Origin: Blasia pusilla | Lineage: Eukaryota > Marchantiophyta > Marchantiopsida > Blasiales | DNA length: 64,000 nt | Direction: 5' to 3' | Assembly: GCA_050084515.1 (NCBI GenBank) | Contig: CM114271.1 | Span: 61,628,001-61,692,000 of the forward strand | In this document: positions 34,000-48,039 of the stretch, piece after piece | How positions within the stretch are numbered: the stretch's first letter is position 1 | Layout of the letters: each line of letters starts with the position of its first letter | Notes under the pieces: model-generated | Seen by the model: only the letters and a program-made list of their open reading frames with translations | Told to the model about the DNA's origin: nothing | Database searches by the model: none | Program-made: the position numbers and the translations under genes

Positions 34000-36638
34000 C
34001 GTTCATAAGGTGGATCCATCCCATGAGGATCCGCGGGCGGGCCCCACAAACGCAAAACCTCCGGTACATGTATTTCTTCCTCCACATTTGTTTGTGGTTT
34101 TCTTTATCGCAACCCTTCGTAACGGCGATGGCGTGCGGGTCCCACACCCACAAATCCTCATTCAGATTAAAATCTAGAAATAATGATTGGAAGCTCATTG
34201 ACAGGTCCATGTCAGTTTTTATTAAGTTGTGGAAAAAAATGTATTGAAAATATTCAAATTGAAAGAAAGAAGTTTTATATATTAATCTATATCTATATGC
34301 CATTTTCTCTCTTCAAACTCCTCTTTTTTTCGAGTGTCTTTAAATTTTATTGCTTTTGTGCATAGCATATGTATGTCTAGTGTGGGGTCAAACATAAGTG
34401 TCTCTTAATCTCCTCTCACTTTGTCCTTCTCGAGATAGGGAGGTCGGGAAGAAATGGAGGAATCCTCTCAATCCTTCATTTAGGTTTGATATTCATCTTG
34501 CGCCTCCTCCATGTGATTACGTAATAATATCATAACGATCAACACAATCACTTCCATCGTTTAGAAAAATTACTGCAACTTAAGAAGCCAAAAGTAAGTT
34601 GTAACATTTCCCCTCAAGACCACACTTACTTGCCTTCAGGATGATCCGTAGATTGCGATCATTTGCCTCCTTTGCGATAAGATGAGATACTTTCACCTAT
34701 GAATTATGCTCAATTAAAATCTCTTATATCCCTCATAAGATATCAAGTTAGAGATCATGAAACATAACTCTCCCTCGATGCTCCAACTCATTCTCAACAT
34801 CATGAATGTACATATAAGCAAATCTAGTATGATCCCCTTCCTCTAGATGTAGTGCTTCCATAGTATGATCGTTCACAACTTAAACCCTACAATATCTAGA
34901 ACCACCAATTTTCTCCTTCATATGAGTTCTTGTAGAATCTAATTATAATGCAAAATTAGAAGCTTAAGCATGGATAAGAAAGTGAAGACTTTGAGCATCA
35001 ACATCTGAAATCAATGATTTTAGGAATTGAGAAGTTTTTTTAATAAGGGAAGTTGAATTTGATCATGTTTGCAACCCATCCCAAAAAGTGAGTGGTGGAA
35101 TATTGTAGCCTTCACCTTCTTACACTTCCAATAGAGAGCATGACATGAAGGACATATCTCTATCATATTTCAAATAGTGAGACAGGTCGTTGATTGACTT
35201 ACTCTTGATGGTATCTCTAGTTTTCTTACATCACTTGCTCATAAGTTTCGAGTTTGTGTAAGATTAAGACTCTTGTTCACTTTCACAATCCTCCCAATAT
35301 TAGCCAATGTGTGACAATTTGTTGAAGTTGGAGGCATAACTCCACTCTCTATTCGGTTACAACTCCATAAAGTGTAGAAGGCAAGCTCTCAATTCTTGCA
35401 AGTACATAAGTGGATGTCTCAATAACTTCATGTGTGGAAGTATCCTTAAGAACTCCATGTTCTTAATCTCCAAGAACACCCATCTCCTTATTAAGAATTA
35501 TCACGTTAAGTACCTCAATCCCGCTCCCTTGAGGAGATATTACCTTAAATGAAGAATGTGCACAAATAGGCATATCAAGATTAGAAACATCCATAATAAC
35601 ATCATCATGCTAAGACCTAAAAGGAAGGCAAATTGTAAGTCTCATTGAAAAAAACTCTAAATAACCCACATAAAAGAAAAGGAAGATTGTCTATCACAAA
35701 ATAGTATTTTTGTATATCTTACAACATCTAGAATTGGAGAGTATGTGGGACAATATGTATATCATCTTCAATTCTCTTTATAATATAAGCTTAAGCCAAG
35801 TTTTTTTTAATTGCATGCCCTCTATCTTAATATCCCATTTAGTAACTCCTCTTTTTCTCTTTTTGATATGCCAAATTCTCTGTATGAACAACAAATTTTC
35901 TTCTTTATACATATGCCTCTGTCTGCAACACCTTCCTAGGCCAAAAATCACATATTTCTCTTGGAAATGACATAAGAGTATGTCTGCAAAGAGAGTTTTC
36001 ACACAATTAAGTTACCAACCTTTGGCTTCCTTTGTCACAGTACATATAATGTTAATGAATACATCGAAATGAAAGTATAATCAACATACACTCGAGTGAT
36101 TTGAATTTTGGGAACATTTATTGTTTTGGTTTGAATTCCCAACTTTTCTACACGAACGAGGCATTTTTGTCTTTGTGCCTCGCTATAAAATTATTTTTTT
36201 AATTCACATATATTTATAGAGCTTGATGGAATAGGGAGTTTAAAAAATGTAGAATCACTCAATGAAGTTAATAACTTTTGGCTTACTTAAATGACATTTA
36301 CCGTACATAAGAAAATAAAATGGAAAAGAGTTCAAAATGTTCAAAGGAAAAACAAACATAAATTGGAGATATTAGAGAATGGTGTATTTTTTTGGATTGA
36401 GATGCTAATTCCTCTACAAGATTTATTTCTTAAGCTTTGCCATACATAAACTTTCATAAATCACAAATGTCTAGTGGATTTTATGGAATAGGAAGTCTAA
36501 ATTTGTTTGGCATGTAGAATAAGTAACTTTAAGAATAATTTTTTTAAACCTAATAACAATATCATGTAGAAAAAATGAAAGAAAATAGAATGAATAAAAT
36601 AGTTAATATATATTAGAGATGTTAAAATTAATGGGATG
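34000..36638. other. AT-rich intergenic DNA
   Basis: Nothing supported beyond AT-rich sequence. A Helitron-like 3' end in plus orientation (TGCATAGCATATGTATGTCTAG followed by T) may lie at about 34363-34380, but no matching 5' end was identified. Confidence 0.35.
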
Positions 36639-36811
36639 CTAGCCGGTGTCGGTGCTATGCACAGGTTATACTTAATTTTTTTTATTATCTCTCATTAGTT
36701 CAACTCTCTCTCTCAAAGTGACATGTGTCGACACCATTGGAGCCCTTAGAAGATAGGTGTCAACACATGAGGAGGGTTTCCTCAAACCTTGTCCTCTTTT
36801 AATTATATAGA
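36639..36811 (-). mobile_element. Short non-autonomous Helitron (173 bp)
   Basis: On the minus strand it begins TCTATATAATTAAAAGAGGA after an A. It ends CCTGTGCATAGCACCGACACCGGCTAG with a hairpin-like GC-rich 3' end (longer run at 36639-36665). It belongs to the same subfamily as 19822-19997. The base after CTAG is C rather than T, so that flank has mutated or the end is a few bases off. Confidence 0.55.
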
Positions 36812-37530
36812 TGTGGTCTCTCTATTGTGAAAGTCATAAGTGGTTGGTCATTTCATAAAGCGATTTCTCCTCCATTCCTTCAATATTTCCTTGAAATAAC
36901 TTCAACCATGGATCAAAAAGTAAATATAGTGAAATTTTCAAGAGGTTGTTTTCTCATAAGAGAAAAAAAAAGGACAATTTTAAAAAAATGTTTTCGTTGG
37001 TCAATATTGAAGGAGAGGAAAAACTAGCAAGGAAGGAAATGTAAATATTGAAGGAGAGGAAATTAGAATTCAAAATATGGCTAGATCGCCATCTAGCCTT
37101 CCGTTTAGGGTGATTAGATCTCGCCAAAAAATTAGAATAGCTAGATCTGAACATCGATTTTTTGGTATAGATGGAGGCTCTCCTGCCACTGCATATCTCT
37201 GCACAAACCTTGGTCAATCAAACCCTTCCATCCCCCCCTTCACCCTAATAATACTTTCCATTTTTTTAAGAGGTATCAGGCTCTAAATGGAACGCCTTTG
37301 TATCGTGCCTAGACTTGAGATACGCTTGGCTTCATCCTTTGGTAATTTGCGATGCAACTTTCTATTCAAAGTGTTATTCTAAATGTCTTCTTGAATTTTG
37401 ACTTAAGGTTTGTATACGTTGTATGGTCCCATAGCACTCTCTATGGTGCATGGCCTTGGTTTTCCATTGTCCTTTGAGTTCACAAAGTGTTATCAATTAT
37501 GACTCAAGCTTTAGCTTTGAACCTTTATTT

Positions 37531-37578
<48 letters not shown>

Positions 37579-40500
37579 CACCTAGTTGGTGCGTCATGTA
37601 CTTTGGATGAGTTTCAAGCTTCAACTGAAAATTGGTTTAAGCTCTATCATTTTAGCCAATTCATATTGCTCAATCTTTGCTTGATTAAAGAGAAACAAGA
37701 TCTCAATAAAAAACGGTTGATGGAAAACCCATCCATCTTTCTATCTGATCTTGATTATGAGATAGGGAGAATGGATTTGAGAATTGGGTACGCCATTGAG
37801 GATGGATGGGGTTACATTCAAGCTTCTATAGAAACTTGTATCGTAGAGAGACAACTTAGAACTCTCATAGCGATGTAGAGAGAGGGAGAGAGGATTGACC
37901 GTGGGTGGGGATTGCATTCAAGCTTGTATTAAAACTAAGATCTTCATTCCTCATGATACTCAATTGTTGCTACATACATAAAGGGAGAGAGGATTGGATG
38001 TACCATGAAGGGTGGGTAGGGTTATATTAAAGCTTTATCAATAACTCGTATTCAATGTCTGATCCATAGAGAGAGGAAGAAGAGTAACAAATTCAAAGTT
38101 AAGTAAAACCATTGATTATATTTGACCTATGAATATTTCAATTCTTCATGATGTACTCATATATCTGTGATTTGAAGAGTTGATTAAAAGGAAAACTTCA
38201 ACTTTTTAAAACTATTTCTCTCAACCTTCATAAGTTTATTTAGTGAAGTTGCATCTCTTTCAAACCTAGGGGGCTCTACGTGACATGGGTAGTATTTAGA
38301 GTCCAAGCTACTTGGCATATTCAAATATCATCAATATAAGTTGGAGCTACTTGAAGGGCTTGATCCTAGAGTTGAATCTCCAAATCCTATCTAGAATTCT
38401 TTCAAGGAGCTTGATGGAATCCATTTTGGAATGAACTTTGGAGAACTATTCTCTCTTGCATTTGACATTCCTTGTCACTTTCTCTTCAGTTATAGTAGAG
38501 AGTTAGTTTTATGAAAGTACATCTTATACCGTGGTTCTCCTCTGTTGACAACTTGGGGCCAAATATGAAACCACTAATGGTGGCTGCTCCATTATATTCA
38601 TAACTTGTTCATTCAACATATTATGGTTATAAAAAAAAATTTGTGCTCCGTTAGAGGTGACGTTACATTTGGAGATTTCACTCCATAGTATTTCTTTGAT
38701 AAATTTTTGAATTTTTCAATATTGTATCATTTCTCAATGGCCTTTTGCCTCATATTGACTTCTTAGATCTTATCCTAATCGTAGTGAAGTACTAACTTTA
38801 AAGTTTCTACTTGCATGCAACATGGGATGGATAAGAGTTTAGCCACTGATATTCTTGTTTGATGATTTTATATATAGATATGTTATAGAGTTATGTTATG
38901 TAAGCTACCAAGATTTTGTTTTGTAGACACTATTGCAAAGTTAGATTGAATGCATGTGCAACTATAGAATATTTGGCTTATTGTAGTAGTAGAGTTAGAT
39001 GGCGACTTTTTATCAATTAGGAATGTTATGCATTAAGCTACCAAACACATGCCATAAGTTTTATTGTTAGTGATCAATCACACGGTTTCAATGTTGAAGA
39101 GTATGCATGTGCAAGTGTAGGATGGTAGGAGCTAAATGCTAAAAAAACACATAAGAGATGTATTTTCAATGGAGCAAGCTTCTCTAAGAAATTATGTTTC
39201 CATATTTCAAGAAGAAAATATTTTAGTAAAGGGTTCAAAAAAGTTCATGGTGAGTTTCTGATTGTCCAACATTGTTCTATTGATTGTTTGTCTCCACCTA
39301 TCTATGCCTATCTTTGCCTCTTCTCTTACATGTGCGTCTCGAGTGTTATCTGTGAATGGCAAAGTCATTCAAATATTGAGGAATTTGTTAATCATGCTTA
39401 TTCAGAAATAATCCTACATTTTCTTAGTCAAATGAAAAGTGATTAAGAAGGAATCAATCCAAAATAACCCCTCCTCAAAACATGCACATCATTTTTGTAT
39501 TTACTTTTAACCACATTACAACCATTGCGAGGGAAAAGGAGAGGATTTTGCCACTAGAAAATTCTCTTGAAATAATCTATAATTTTATTTGAGGATCATC
39601 TCTCAAATGGCGACAACTTGAGCATTCGCCACGTGTTTTTTCAACTCACGAATGTATGACACATGGCATGTATGTTTATAATATAAAATAGGTTGAATAA
39701 ATTAAATAGGGCATTTAGGGTTATACAAAGTGTGCATCTTACAGTCTCTCATGGATCCTTTTAGTTAAGGGAATTACAATTATGTGCATGGTCCCTCACG
39801 GGTCCTTTTAGTTAAGGAAATTAAAATTATGCAATAATTAGAAGGAGAAAGTATAGACGTACTTTGAATATGGCTATAATACATCTTCAGAGGTATAGAA
39901 TGGGTTCTTTCTATATAGTGCACATCCTCATTAATTTGTATACTATTCAAGAGAAGAGAAATGAAATGAAACCTTCGATTTATCAATGCGTATTCAATTA
40001 AAAATTAAATATAATTGAGAAGAGTGATGGTGCAATATAAACATATGATCAAGATGACACTTAATTGAATAGAAAATTAAGTAAGAGGGGAAATAAAATC
40101 AAAGAAATAATGAGATAGAAAGTAAGAATATGGTTATGGCAAGGATGCAAGGAACAAAATGTATATGAAGATAACCATATTTAGTACATACATAATCTAA
40201 TTTTTCTAAGAACAAGAGAGAAAAAAAAACACTCTTTGCTATTATAAAATCAATGTCACTTGAGTATACGATACAATTGTAGTCATGAGGCAAATTAGAA
40301 ATTGTGAGGAAAAAATGGTTGAAAAAGATAGAGAAAAGTAGTCATGCAATTAGGAAAAAAGGAATAAAATGGTACTAATAAGGCTAGTGCTAACTTTTGC
40401 TCTGCATACTAGACAAGAGAAGAAAGAATTACATATTTTTTTATATTTTATTCTGTCGTTACTTTATCATTAATATTCGTTGACGATTAATTACTTTAAG

Positions 40501-43500
40501 TTTTCAATTTTTACATCTACAGCAAATTCGTCTATTAACTTATCTCTTAAGGTATCTATTAAAAAACATGCCAATAATCTATGTTGCATATCTTCAAGAC
40601 GCTCAAAGATGTTGATAATAACCAACGGTTTGAATGGTCATATACTATAGAGTGACCATATATATTTTTGGTTACTCTATTGTATTGGATATAATATTTA
40701 CTCTCTATATTTGTGATTGAATTATCACTTGCATTATTAATTTCACAAATTAAAGCCTTAAAGTAAGGGATATAATGTGAGAACATTTGAAGTTCCATCA
40801 ATATGATACACAGAGGGAATAGATGACACAAGTAGAGCCAATAAAGTCCTAGCAGAAAGAAAAGAGGACCCCCCTTGGAAGCTAGCTTCACAAACAACAA
40901 AAATTCTATCAATCATATTTATTGTGACATAACTATCACAAAGAGGATGTCTAATTATAGTATCTAGCATAACTAAAGAGCCGCTCAATTTTACATTACT
41001 TCCTAATGTTGCCATCCAATCAAAAACTATTTTCTACAATATAGGAGTGCAACAATAAGGACAAGTTATTCTTCAAATAGAGGAAATTGGCATACTTGGA
41101 ACAAAAAATTATCAACTTTTTTGCCAATTTCCTTATAGATCTTTGAGAACGAGATCTTGGAATGGGATTAAGTGATACCCTTAATGATATTTCTATAGAT
41201 TTTAATATTCTCCTTTATCAGGTATTCTCCATACAACAATATCCTAGCTTCATGCTAACCTATCTGCCCGAATTGTCTCGTCTCTAGGGTTTGTACCCAA
41301 CACGTTGACCACCATCTCCATATTGACTATTCTTTCCATATATGGATTAATGTGAACACACTATCCTCTTGCCTTGATATTGCAATCATATACTAGGGCT
41401 ACTCGGAGCCCAAGTATTAAATTTTTTTATAGTTTTCCTTGTATCTATTGAAAATTTCAAATATGATAGAATTATTTATGGAACCTATATATTCAAAATA
41501 GACAATAATTTTTAAAGTATGTAGTAATATTAGTGTTTTATACCTACTATATGTAAAACTCTCTTCTTATACCTACTATATGAGCTAACTCTCTTCTTAT
41601 GAAAATTAGCTCGAGAAGACAAAGGCTCAAATTTCAAAAGAGGTTAGTGGGGAGAACAACACTTGTCAATCAATTAGAGGCCCGAAAAAGACAGGTACCA
41701 CCAAGAGGGAAAGCAGAGCAAGCCATCCGTCGCAACTAGCACGCATTTTTCAAGAGAAAGCCAAACAAGGGATGGGCATGTTATGCCACTTTGGGAGATG
41801 AGATTGTAAGCAAAGTCAATCCATGATTTTTGAGCATATATGTTTGAGAAGAGATGGAGGAAACTACGACTTCTTGCAAACGGACCGCATCCGGAGGAGG
41901 ATATGAAGCAGGTAAACTATAATTCTAGCAATAATATATTCCAGAAGTTTAGTCCATGTGCAGTCACTAATTGAGGCCATCATCTTCACTTCATGCAATC
42001 GTGGCCACTATTTATCATAGCTACTCGACGCAACATCAAAGCATTATGAACTTGGATTTGTATTAGAATCGAGAGTGTTGTTTGGAACATAGAGGGATTT
42101 TTTGACTCTACTATACGAAAACACATAGAACTTGACGATCTATTGATTGATTGTACTAATGTCCAAATAGATCTTGACTCCAACCTCAATGGCATAAGCA
42201 AACGACATATGTAGGTCTTAGGCAGAATGGAGAGTGAGAGTGATCTAATCCTAAACATGGGGACAAAGGAGAGCGAAGTAAAAAATCCAAATTTTAGCGG
42301 TAGCGTTGCTCTTAGGTTACTTAGATTTGCTCTGCTTAGCTTTTCCTCACTCCCACAGGCCCAACTTCCCTTCCGCACACGGCTCAAACTTCCCCTTGAT
42401 TCAGACGCTTGCTTCCACTTTCACCCAAGGTTCGCCCAACTTTCCCTCAATTATAAACAAAGTTACTTTTGTATCTTCACATGTGTGTGGATGAGGACCT
42501 GACGAGCTAATAACGAATATCACCAACACACTTGTAAGAATGGAAGAATTCAAATTTTATGTGGATGTACACCGTCCAACTCAAGTATCCCATGTCCTTA
42601 AGGTGGTGTTTATTTGTTTCGGTTTAAGTGTGCTTCACTTTGTACAAAAAGTTAAGAATTTGACCCTTTCCCGTATAGTAACCCCCAATGCTCGGTTAAT
42701 AGTATAAATGAAGTTCAGAGCGCTTGAATAGACTAATAGTAGGCTTAAACGTATGGCCATAAGAGGCGTATATCCACCTCCGACAATTTTTCAGAAATTT
42801 GACCATAAAGAAAGTTGTGGATTCAAAAATATACCATAGGGTCTAGTTTTGAGACCCTACTTTTGTGGAAGTGGAAGGACATTTTAGCTAAATGGATTTT
42901 ACATAGACAAAACTAGCTAGTATGTGGTCTAGAATAGATAGATGAAGAGAAGGATTTATGGACGAGTAGAATAGGAGAAAAATTCGGTTATGTGATGGAT
43001 TGTTATTGGAGGTAGTGGTAGGCGTTTAGGGTTCAACTTCCTCCTCTGATAAGCGAGAGGAGAAGGTTGAACTTCAAGTGAGTAATTAGGTCTAATCATG
43101 AGTCATAAACTGCCAATTTGTGGCAGTAGAGGTCTGTGGGAGAGGTTCCCAAATTATTGGCCAAGTAGCTCCTTTGCTAAGCTTGAAACATATGATGGTG
43201 ATGTATTTATGAATTCTTGACTTGAGCGAAATGACATGGAGGAGTAACTGGAGAAAAGGTGTTGATGTGGTTTGACTTGCCTTATGAGATGCCTAAGTTG
43301 AAATTAATTGGAAAGATAGATCATTTGAAATACATAGAGCTGAAAATGAAAGTTGGTTTTATTCCACATGATTAATGAAGTGAAGTGAATAGTATGAAAT
43401 ATGGGAAGTGATTATTTCTATCAAGGCAAAACTATGAATATTATTGACGACATCAGTTTACTGAAAACAAAATTATCATAGTTGCATCTCATGCACATCA

Positions 43501-43770
43501 TGTTAAGTACAATTTGAATTTTATTGAAATGAATGCGTATGACCTCGACAACACTTGATTGATTTAAAGTTTTGCATATATACCGGCATAAAATATAGGC
43601 ATGGATAGTGTTCATGTGCCTGAGAATGCCTACAAAGGGAGGAGCATAATTATGCGCGGAATTTTGAGCTAGCCTATGTAGACAAAACTGAAAAATACAT
43701 GGGTGATGACTCATCAATCACTCAATAGAGACTCTATCATGGAAGCTTGTAGAGCAAGCTTAGGGTGACC
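36812..43770. other. AT-rich intergenic DNA
   Basis: No supported gene. It includes a GA microsatellite at 37535-37576 that creates a spurious Arg-Glu ORF. There are small tandem duplications at 39735-39830 (CCTTTTAGTTAAGG twice) and 41530-41600 (TATACCTACTATATG twice). A minus-strand open block at 40758-41040 (MATLGSNVKLSGSLVMLDTI..., preceded by KIVFDW after a possible acceptor) could be a stray exon of an unknown gene. Confidence 0.35.
37535..37576. repeat. GA microsatellite
   Basis: About 21 uninterrupted GA units. Confidence 0.9.
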
Positions 43771-43992
43771 CTAAATATAAGTGCTAACACTTCCTTCAAA
43801 ATGCTTGAAGTGATATGTGGCATGCCTCAATTGCTGCTTTGCAGTAGTTAACTTAGCCATAAGATCTACACGGGCGTCTTGCTCAAGCTGCAAGACATCT
43901 ACCATAACTGTTATCTTAGTATTAAGGTGGATTGTGTGCTTGTGAGCCTCATCTAGAGCAGCACAGATATAATCATATGCTACATTAGGCAT
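43771..43992 (-). CDS. Unrecognised ORF, Helitron-associated
   Basis: A 73-codon ATG-initiated frame (MPNVAYDYICAALDEAHKHT...) with a predicted helical, coiled-coil-like middle (QLEQDARVDLMAKLTTAKQQ). It lies downstream of the Helitron helicase remains on the same strand. It may be an exon of the same unknown reading unit as 45015-46067. No function is assigned. Confidence 0.25.
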   Translation of the reverse strand: MPNVAYDYICAALDEAHKHTIHLNTKITVMVDVLQLEQDARVDLMAKLTTAKQQLRHATYHFKHFEGSVSTYI

Positions 43993-45014
43993 GCTAACTC
44001 CATGGACCTCCCAATTTGCAGAAACATCTGTATAACCATGCTAGAAACGATTGCATTAATCAAAATCACTCCAAGCTTGCAATAGACGTAATAATCAAAT
44101 AGATAAGATAGGAGATCAAGTACATGTGTCCAAGTGCAAAGAAAATAAGATGAAAGCTATGGAAGGCATAGGCAATGAAATCAAGTAGTACTGACATAAA
44201 ATGTAGGGGTCAGAGGAGGAAAAGTTGTTCTTGACATAAGCATTCAATATAGATACCTTAATGGATCAACTAGCAATTGAGGCTAAAGCAACACCTGGTA
44301 AGTAAATACTATAACACACAAATACTATTGAAATGCTACAGAATCCATAGAGACCTGGGAATAAGACCAACCAGAAACATGTGCATGGAAGTTTTAAATT
44401 CAGTTAAATGAAGAGACAAAAATAAATGAAGTACATGGTAATATTGAAGATGACTATTATAGGATCTCATATGTACTTCATCAGTAGAGAAGAAAATGGA
44501 ACTCAAATAGCAAGCAAAAATCAATAAATGTATTGAATTATTGAATCTCTCTAAATTGAAATCAATTATAAAGAAAGGAAAGAAAAATGCATAATAGAGA
44601 TGAAGTTGAAAAATCGATGACCATTAACAACCTATGAATAATGGGAAGCTTTAAGTGCTGATAATTATAAACATTGCAATTCCATTGTAATATTGTGAGA
44701 TGGACAAATTGAAAATCAAAGAAATTTGGTTGGAAAAAATTATTGTATAACATATACATGGCCACATGCGCGAAACGGGTTCATATGTTTTGCCTATGGC
44801 ATATAGGAAGTCATGGTAGCTTATGCAACAGAGGAAATCCACTAGAGGCTAGTCACTTGAGCAAAAGAGATAGACTAGCGAGAACTTAAGCCATGAACCT
44901 CCAAATAACAATGGACATGCAAGTTGGCTAGGTCCAGATCAAATCGTTGTAGAAGAAGTGCAAAGTTATTAAAAAGTTGGAAGAATAAGAGCTTACCAGA
45001 AGAAAAGGGATGCT

Positions 45015-46067
45015 TTAGGTCCATTTCCTTTTGCTTGGGGATTGCAATGTAGTGTTAAAATCACTACTTTGTGCAGTAGTAGAAATGTTTATCAGCTTAA
45101 TGACATCTCTTTGGAAAGGTGTGACTGAGTTAAGGGCAGGATCAGATGTGAAGATAGTAACATCATCAAATTCTGGAAGAACTGGAAAGTAAGAGGGGTT
45201 GTCTACATCAATAGGAATAGGCTCAAAGTCTGGTAACTGGCCATTATCCTCGGTAGATTTCATGCAGTCAATAAGGTATGAGGCCTTAGCAAAAGTCAAG
45301 TCTATTAACATTGCAAGAGGCAAGTGCATCTGATGCCTCAAGACAAGCAGTTGATCGAGCTTGATACCACCAGACACCATGTTGAGGAGTCTGGCTGCAT
45401 CCTTCCTTGTCAAGGACGTTTCCTTGAAGTCAACTTTCTCAAATTTCAAAACTTTCTTTTGGATTCTTGCAGAATTTGAAGAAAGCAAGTTAGTGACAAA
45501 GATTAGACAAGCAATATTGGTAATACTACTCATGCAAGGTGATAAGAACACAAATAATTTTTCACTTGATGCTTGTACATCTTTGTTAAGGCGTTCAAAT
45601 TTAGAATCCCACAACTTGCCCTTGGCTAATAAGTGAGTGAATCTGCCTTTTTATGACACCATGTTCCCAAGATGAAGGTACCAAGCCTAAATTGTATATA
45701 TATTTGATCGGATTTTTGGTGGGAAAAATGAAGTAGGGTTTGAACTCCTCTAGTTGTGCATGTATGTTTGATAATATCATGCTAGCGAAGTCCAAGTAAT
45801 TAGGGGGAACTTGCACATAAGATGTTAGGTGATACCAAAGCAACAGAAGTTAACAATTAACATAGTGAAGGTGTAGGGAGCAACCTGTATGGGCGGCGGA
45901 GTCTGTTGTTGCTGTTGACGCATAGAGTGACCATTAGCCACATTTGTTGGGTTGGTCTCATACTCATAAAGTGACAACTTCTCACTTTGGGAAGCTTGAG
46001 GTGTGGGTCTCATGTTCCTGCCCCTACTAGAGTTACCTTGTGAAGACATGCATGAAGGAGTAACCAT
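45015..46067 (-). CDS. Unrecognised ORFs downstream of Helitron helicase
   Basis: Three minus-strand frames abut: 46067-45825 (contains a polyQ run and QTPPPIQVAPYTF), 45843-45601 (ILSNIHAQLEEFKPYFIFPT) and 45614-45015 (199 codons, polar, with FKETSLTRKDAARLLNMVSG and FEPIPIDVDNPSYFPVLPEF). The first and second overlap at 45825-45843 and the second and third at 45601-45614, suggesting one ORF split by two frameshifts or by introns. I do not recognise the family. It could be captured host sequence or an accessory protein of this Helitron lineage. Confidence 0.35.
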
Positions 46068-46159
46068 ATTAAGCGGGAAATTGCAAAGAAAATATGACTA
46101 ATTATGACCATAAATAGCAAAGTTGGATGGTGATAGTGACCCTAGAATCTTGAGCTGAT

Positions 46160-47818
46160 CTCTTCTTTCAACTCTAGATAGCATCACATAGACTGATCCT
46201 AAAGCAAAGACTGATTTGACATAAAAAAGGCAAGGGCCATGTACTTTGGATTCCTAGCTCTTATGAGTAGTCATTGCATATCCCAATATAAGCGGAAATG
46301 TTCTCTTGGTAAATTTCTGATTTGAATCATATCTGAGAGTAGAGAAGTTGGTTCTACCAATTTTTGTGGACTTTGCAAGAGTGACAATGATATGTAATAG
46401 CTCATCATCATCATAGACAAGATAAAAAATGGTTACCAAGGACCCATTGGCTACTTGACATTTTAGATTTATATTAGATGTAATCATGACTCGGCAATGA
46501 ATGGTAGTTGATGAAAAGATTCATCATTCAACCATCTACTAAATTTTGGTCTTGAAGGTGCATCTGATGAAACCTTTACTTTGATAATGGAAAAAACCCC
46601 TCTTGAGGGTTAGAAGGTTGAATAGAGCGACATCTTCACAATGAGTGCAAATGATTGTTGCATTTTAGCTAATGAAGTCAGTTGTCTCATCCTCAGTCAC
46701 AAAATAGCCACTTAAGCACTCATCAATCTCTGCTTAAGGGGGCACCCTACACTTGATGAATGTGAGGAACTTATGATAAAATAAAGCAGATCATCAAATT
46801 GTTGGATAGGTGTTGTTAGCTCAAATGAGTGCACATTTACAAGGAATGGAGAAGAGCTAACATGGCAACCATGACAATAGTCAGAAACTTTATGGCTACA
46901 AACAGGTGGTAGTTGACACAAATCTCCCACAATAATCAGCAACTTATCACCAAGTACGTCATGGCTAGTGGATCTTGTTACTTCATTAATTTGCATCATG
47001 ACTATCTAGAGGATTTTGGTCGTTAATATGGAACATTTGTCTACCACAACCACTTGGGCAGCCTTGAGATTGATATAACAATCAGAAGTTGCGTGCATAG
47101 ATGGTAGGTCTCCTCTAATTGGAATACTAAAGGCTGACTGAACTATACTTGCATCTTGGTGCAAACGCATAACAGCTATACTAATAGTGGCAGTGAGAAG
47201 AGGTGACATTTTCCTTGATTTCTAGTACTTGTACATAAATGAAATAAATAAAGACTTTCCACAACCCGGGGCACCTTTGAGAAGCACTAGCCCAAATTCC
47301 ATGTTAGCGAGTTGAATGAATCGATTGTCTTGCTCCGGATTCATCAAGCTTATGTCTGGTTCAGGAAATGGTTCATCAAAAGGCTCTTCACCAATGTGAT
47401 CTTGCACTGAGTGGAGATTAATTATTGAGTTCAGATCTAAGCTCATCTCAGGCTGAAGAACAATAGTTACCTTGGCAAGTATCTCAGCTTCGTGGACATT
47501 ACTCCACAAGTTTTTTTGTGCATGCACTCTTATAAGACTCAAAATATCATTCATATCCTTGATTATACTTCTATAAAAACACTCATGTAGATATGTCCAT
47601 TGCTCAATATGAAAGGACAGGATTGAATCCTCAGATGTGATAGTGACATTATCAAGAAGAACCAAGTAGAAAAATTCGTTCCATTGATGTAATGGATGAA
47701 ATTCAGTAAATCTCACAAGTCTAGAACAGGTAGTGACAATGTTACCTAACTTATCTAAACCAATAACTTTATCACCAACTGCTCTCAGATTGGTTTTGAC
47801 AACTCGTGAGTGGACCAA
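46160..47818 (-). pseudogene. Helitron PIF1-like helicase remains
   Basis: Helicase motifs appear in order: Walker A as LLKGAPGCGKSLF (47253-47285), VVVDKCSIL as motif II, IVGDLCQLPPV (about 46901-46935) as motif III, then LILGYAMTTHKS and finally VYVMLSRVERRDQLKIL, the C-terminal PIF1 signatures. Stops and frame shifts separate the blocks. In motif II the usual acidic pair is disturbed (DK). It is not functional as read. Confidence 0.8.
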
Positions 47819-48039
47819 TATTGGAAGAATGTATGGGCATGAAGGCTAGCTGGTCTATTGGCGTATAGAGTGGTAGGATGAATACATGAAACATAAGCGG
47901 ATTTCTAAAGGTAGGTTCTTCTTGACGGTGGATTTTAGTCAATGTAATGGACAACTTGTGACCTTTAGATAACGGAAATCTGAAGAGAAGTGAGAGCAAC
48001 CTCTGTAGAAGATCTATTGAGTACAACTCCTGACACAAA

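Noticed and set aside
37450-37878. 142-codon frame with an Arg-Glu run
   Set aside because: It depends on the GA microsatellite and has no domain.
41986-42387. 133-codon minus-strand frame
   Set aside because: Low-information composition, no motif, no splice or repeat context.
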